From: Dehalococcoidia bacterium UBA3254
GTDB taxonomy: Bacteria > Chloroflexota > Dehalococcoidia > Dehalococcoidales > UBA3254
Assembly (NCBI GenBank): GCA_002362735.1
Contig: DEUU01000433.1
Coordinates: 1-6,022, forward strand
Length of the DNA stretch: 6,022 nt
Direction: 5' to 3'
Under the pieces are notes generated by a model. The model searched no databases, was not told where the DNA came from, and worked only from the letters and a program-made list of their open reading frames with translations. Positions within the stretch are counted from its first letter, which is position 1. Every line of letters starts with the position of its first letter. Shown one piece after another: positions 6,017 to 6,022 of this stretch. The translations under genes and the position numbers were made by a program.

Positions 6017-6022
6017 GTACTG

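Noticed and set aside
6016..6022. The last seven bases of the window equal the first seven (CGTACTG), hinting at a circular molecule
   Set aside because: Seven bases is too short to distinguish an assembly overlap from chance, and nothing else suggests a plasmid or circle.

Overview
The window looks like the chromosome of an anaerobic, respiring bacterium, most plausibly a Gram-positive Clostridia member of the Desulfitobacterium/Desulfosporosinus/Desulfotomaculum type. This assignment is an inference. It rests on moderate GC, strong purine-rich Shine-Dalgarno sites close to start codons, one GTG start, and a molybdopterin oxidoreductase operon of a kind common in those organisms. No rRNA, tRNA, CRISPR array or intact mobile element is visible.

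Layout. Positions 1-93 may hold the last 30 codons of a gene entering from the left (+ strand). Positions 94-533 have no convincing gene. They hold dyads, an imperfect direct repeat and a short interrupted antisense reading frame that looks like decayed coding DNA. Positions 534-2006 (+) encode a 490-residue membrane protein. It joins a canonical four-helix voltage-sensor domain to a complete CorA-type divalent-cation channel domain, and is the most unusual gene here. A hairpin at 2028-2055 separates it from a convergent operon and probably terminates both.

Positions 5971-2079 (-) are a tightly packed three-gene operon in the order B-C-A: a four-cluster [4Fe-4S] ferredoxin subunit, an NrfD-type eight-helix quinone-interacting membrane subunit, and a molybdopterin (Mo or W) catalytic subunit. 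Together they should form a complex iron-sulfur molybdoenzyme that passes electrons between the membrane quinone pool and an unidentified substrate. Neither A nor B has a twin-arginine signal, so the active site is predicted to face the cytoplasm. A perfect 6-4-6 dyad overlaps a likely -10 element just upstream of B, which suggests control by a CRP/FNR-type or similar dimeric regulator.

The most interesting points are the voltage-sensor/CorA fusion with its altered GMN signature (GSN), and the cytoplasm-facing, quinone-linked molybdoenzyme of unassigned substrate.
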